Assembly: GCF_003340555.1 (NCBI RefSeq)
Contig: NZ_QPLJ01000004.1
Location: forward strand, 62,001 to 126,000
Direction: 5' to 3'
DNA from: Jannaschia formosa
Lineage (GTDB): Bacteria > Pseudomonadota > Alphaproteobacteria > Rhodobacterales > Rhodobacteraceae
Length of the DNA stretch: 64,000 nt
Shown: piece by piece, positions 63,727-64,000 of the stretch
How positions within the stretch are numbered: the first letter of the stretch is position 1
Layout of the letters: each line of letters begins with the position of its first letter
Notes under the pieces: generated by a model
What the model saw: the letters and a program-made list of their open reading frames with translations, nothing else
What the model was told of the DNA's origin: nothing
Database searches by the model: none
Program-made: the position numbers and the translations under genes

Positions 63727-63831
63727 TCAATGCAACTGCGGCGGTGGAACGATATAGATCAGGTCGGCGCGCTCGTCGGCGATGTGGTTGCGCAAGACGG
63801 CAAGGTTGTCGCCGTAGTTTAGGTGGTTCAT
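63727..63831 (-). pseudogene. N-terminal fragment of a DNA methyltransferase
   Basis: 34 residues. MNHLNYGDNLAVLRNHIADE then RADLIYIVPPP match the start of site-specific N4/N6 DNA methyltransferases (motif YGDNL and then DLIY-DPPF). The catalytic DPPY/DPPF is here VPPP, and the frame stops 4 residues on at the IS remnant. GAGGGCGATCCC precedes the ATG. It is a dead stub of a Mod or orphan methylase. Confidence 0.7.
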
Positions 63832-63897
63832 GGGATCGCCCTCGCTTGCGCCCGTCTGCCGCGGGTGTATCCTCAAAGGGTTAAGGAATGGTTTCCT

Positions 63898-64000
63898 ATG
63901 GCACAAGGCTCCCGGGCGAGCCACCCCGGCGCCACGCCCGCGGACCTCTACGACCCCGACCTGATGCCCGCCGACCTGCGCCGGGCGCATCGCGACACCG
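63898..64000 (+). pseudogene. C-terminal fragment of an MmeI-like restriction-methyltransferase, cut by window end
   Basis: The frame reads MAQGSRASHPGATPADLYDP then DLMPADLRRAHRDT to the window edge, which matches the C-terminal region of MmeI-like enzymes (LADLYDP.TMP.DLR.AH). Together with the N-terminal piece at 63.3 kb on the same strand, it suggests that one gene lost its middle when the IS and methylase fragments came in. Whether it is translated from the ATG is unknown; the rest lies outside the window. Confidence 0.6.

Overview
The window is 64 kb of very GC-rich chromosomal DNA from an alphaproteobacterium, most likely a Rhodobacteraceae (Rhodobacterales). The pointers are inferred from family knowledge: a Tad pilus locus with an OmpA-like lipoprotein and an extra AAA+ ATPase, a VPLPA-CTERM protein, a Hint-domain protein, homospermidine synthase, the PdeM plus DEXH helicase pair, and dispersed GC-rich intergenic repeats. 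There are no rRNA or tRNA genes and no CRISPR array. Most of the window is ordinary chromosome; the far right end is a scrap heap of mobile and restriction-modification fragments.

Layout. 1-7.5 kb: the 3' part of pheT, a CAP/RTX secreted protein, then a leftward group of overlapping genes (thpR, App1-type phosphatase, PaaK-like CoA ligase) and a VOC protein. 7.5-17.7 kb: a leftward cluster for a branched-chain-amino-acid-type ABC transporter (LivG, LivH, LivM, binding protein, LivF) led by a long-chain-type acyl-CoA synthetase and holding a parDE module whose toxin is broken by an amber codon. 17.8-30 kb: VPLPA-CTERM protein, msrA, two exporters, homospermidine synthase, a channel-like membrane protein, rpsD, Hint protein, lipocalin, pdeM and its helicase. 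30-43.5 kb: a Tad pilus locus read leftward (flp, cpaB, cpaC, OmpA-like, cpaE, cpaF, tadB, tadC, two TPR lipoproteins, cpaA, AAA+ ATPase, a small membrane protein and a second, long Flp-like pilin). TadE, TadF and TadG are not in the window.

44-51 kb: a lytic transglycosylase, then a leftward run glyA, class II deacetylase, scoA, LOV-domain kinase-like photosensor, scoB and a small GNAT. The photosensor sits between the two CoA-transferase subunits, overlaps scoA by 4 bases, and appears to lack the usual phosphoacceptor histidine. It is the most unusual arrangement in the window. 50.5-55.5 kb: rightward nadK, small secreted protein, CoA ligase, FrnE-like DsbA protein and a Bcr/CflA exporter. 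56-61 kb: a tandem glycine riboswitch followed by gcvT, gcvH and gcvP; with glyA this gives glycine cleavage and one-carbon supply. 61-64 kb: a sulfotransferase of lower GC, a DUF2254 protein, then fragments of an MmeI-like restriction-methyltransferase, an IS transposase and another DNA methyltransferase.

Two families of small intergenic repeat recur: a GGTGGGCAT-N4-ATGCCCACC palindrome, and a longer element with a conserved AAATA-CCGGGG block followed by a GC stem whose sequence varies while its pairing is kept. Starts were moved inward from the longest open frame wherever a Shine-Dalgarno sequence, a stop/start overlap or a signal peptide decided the matter.
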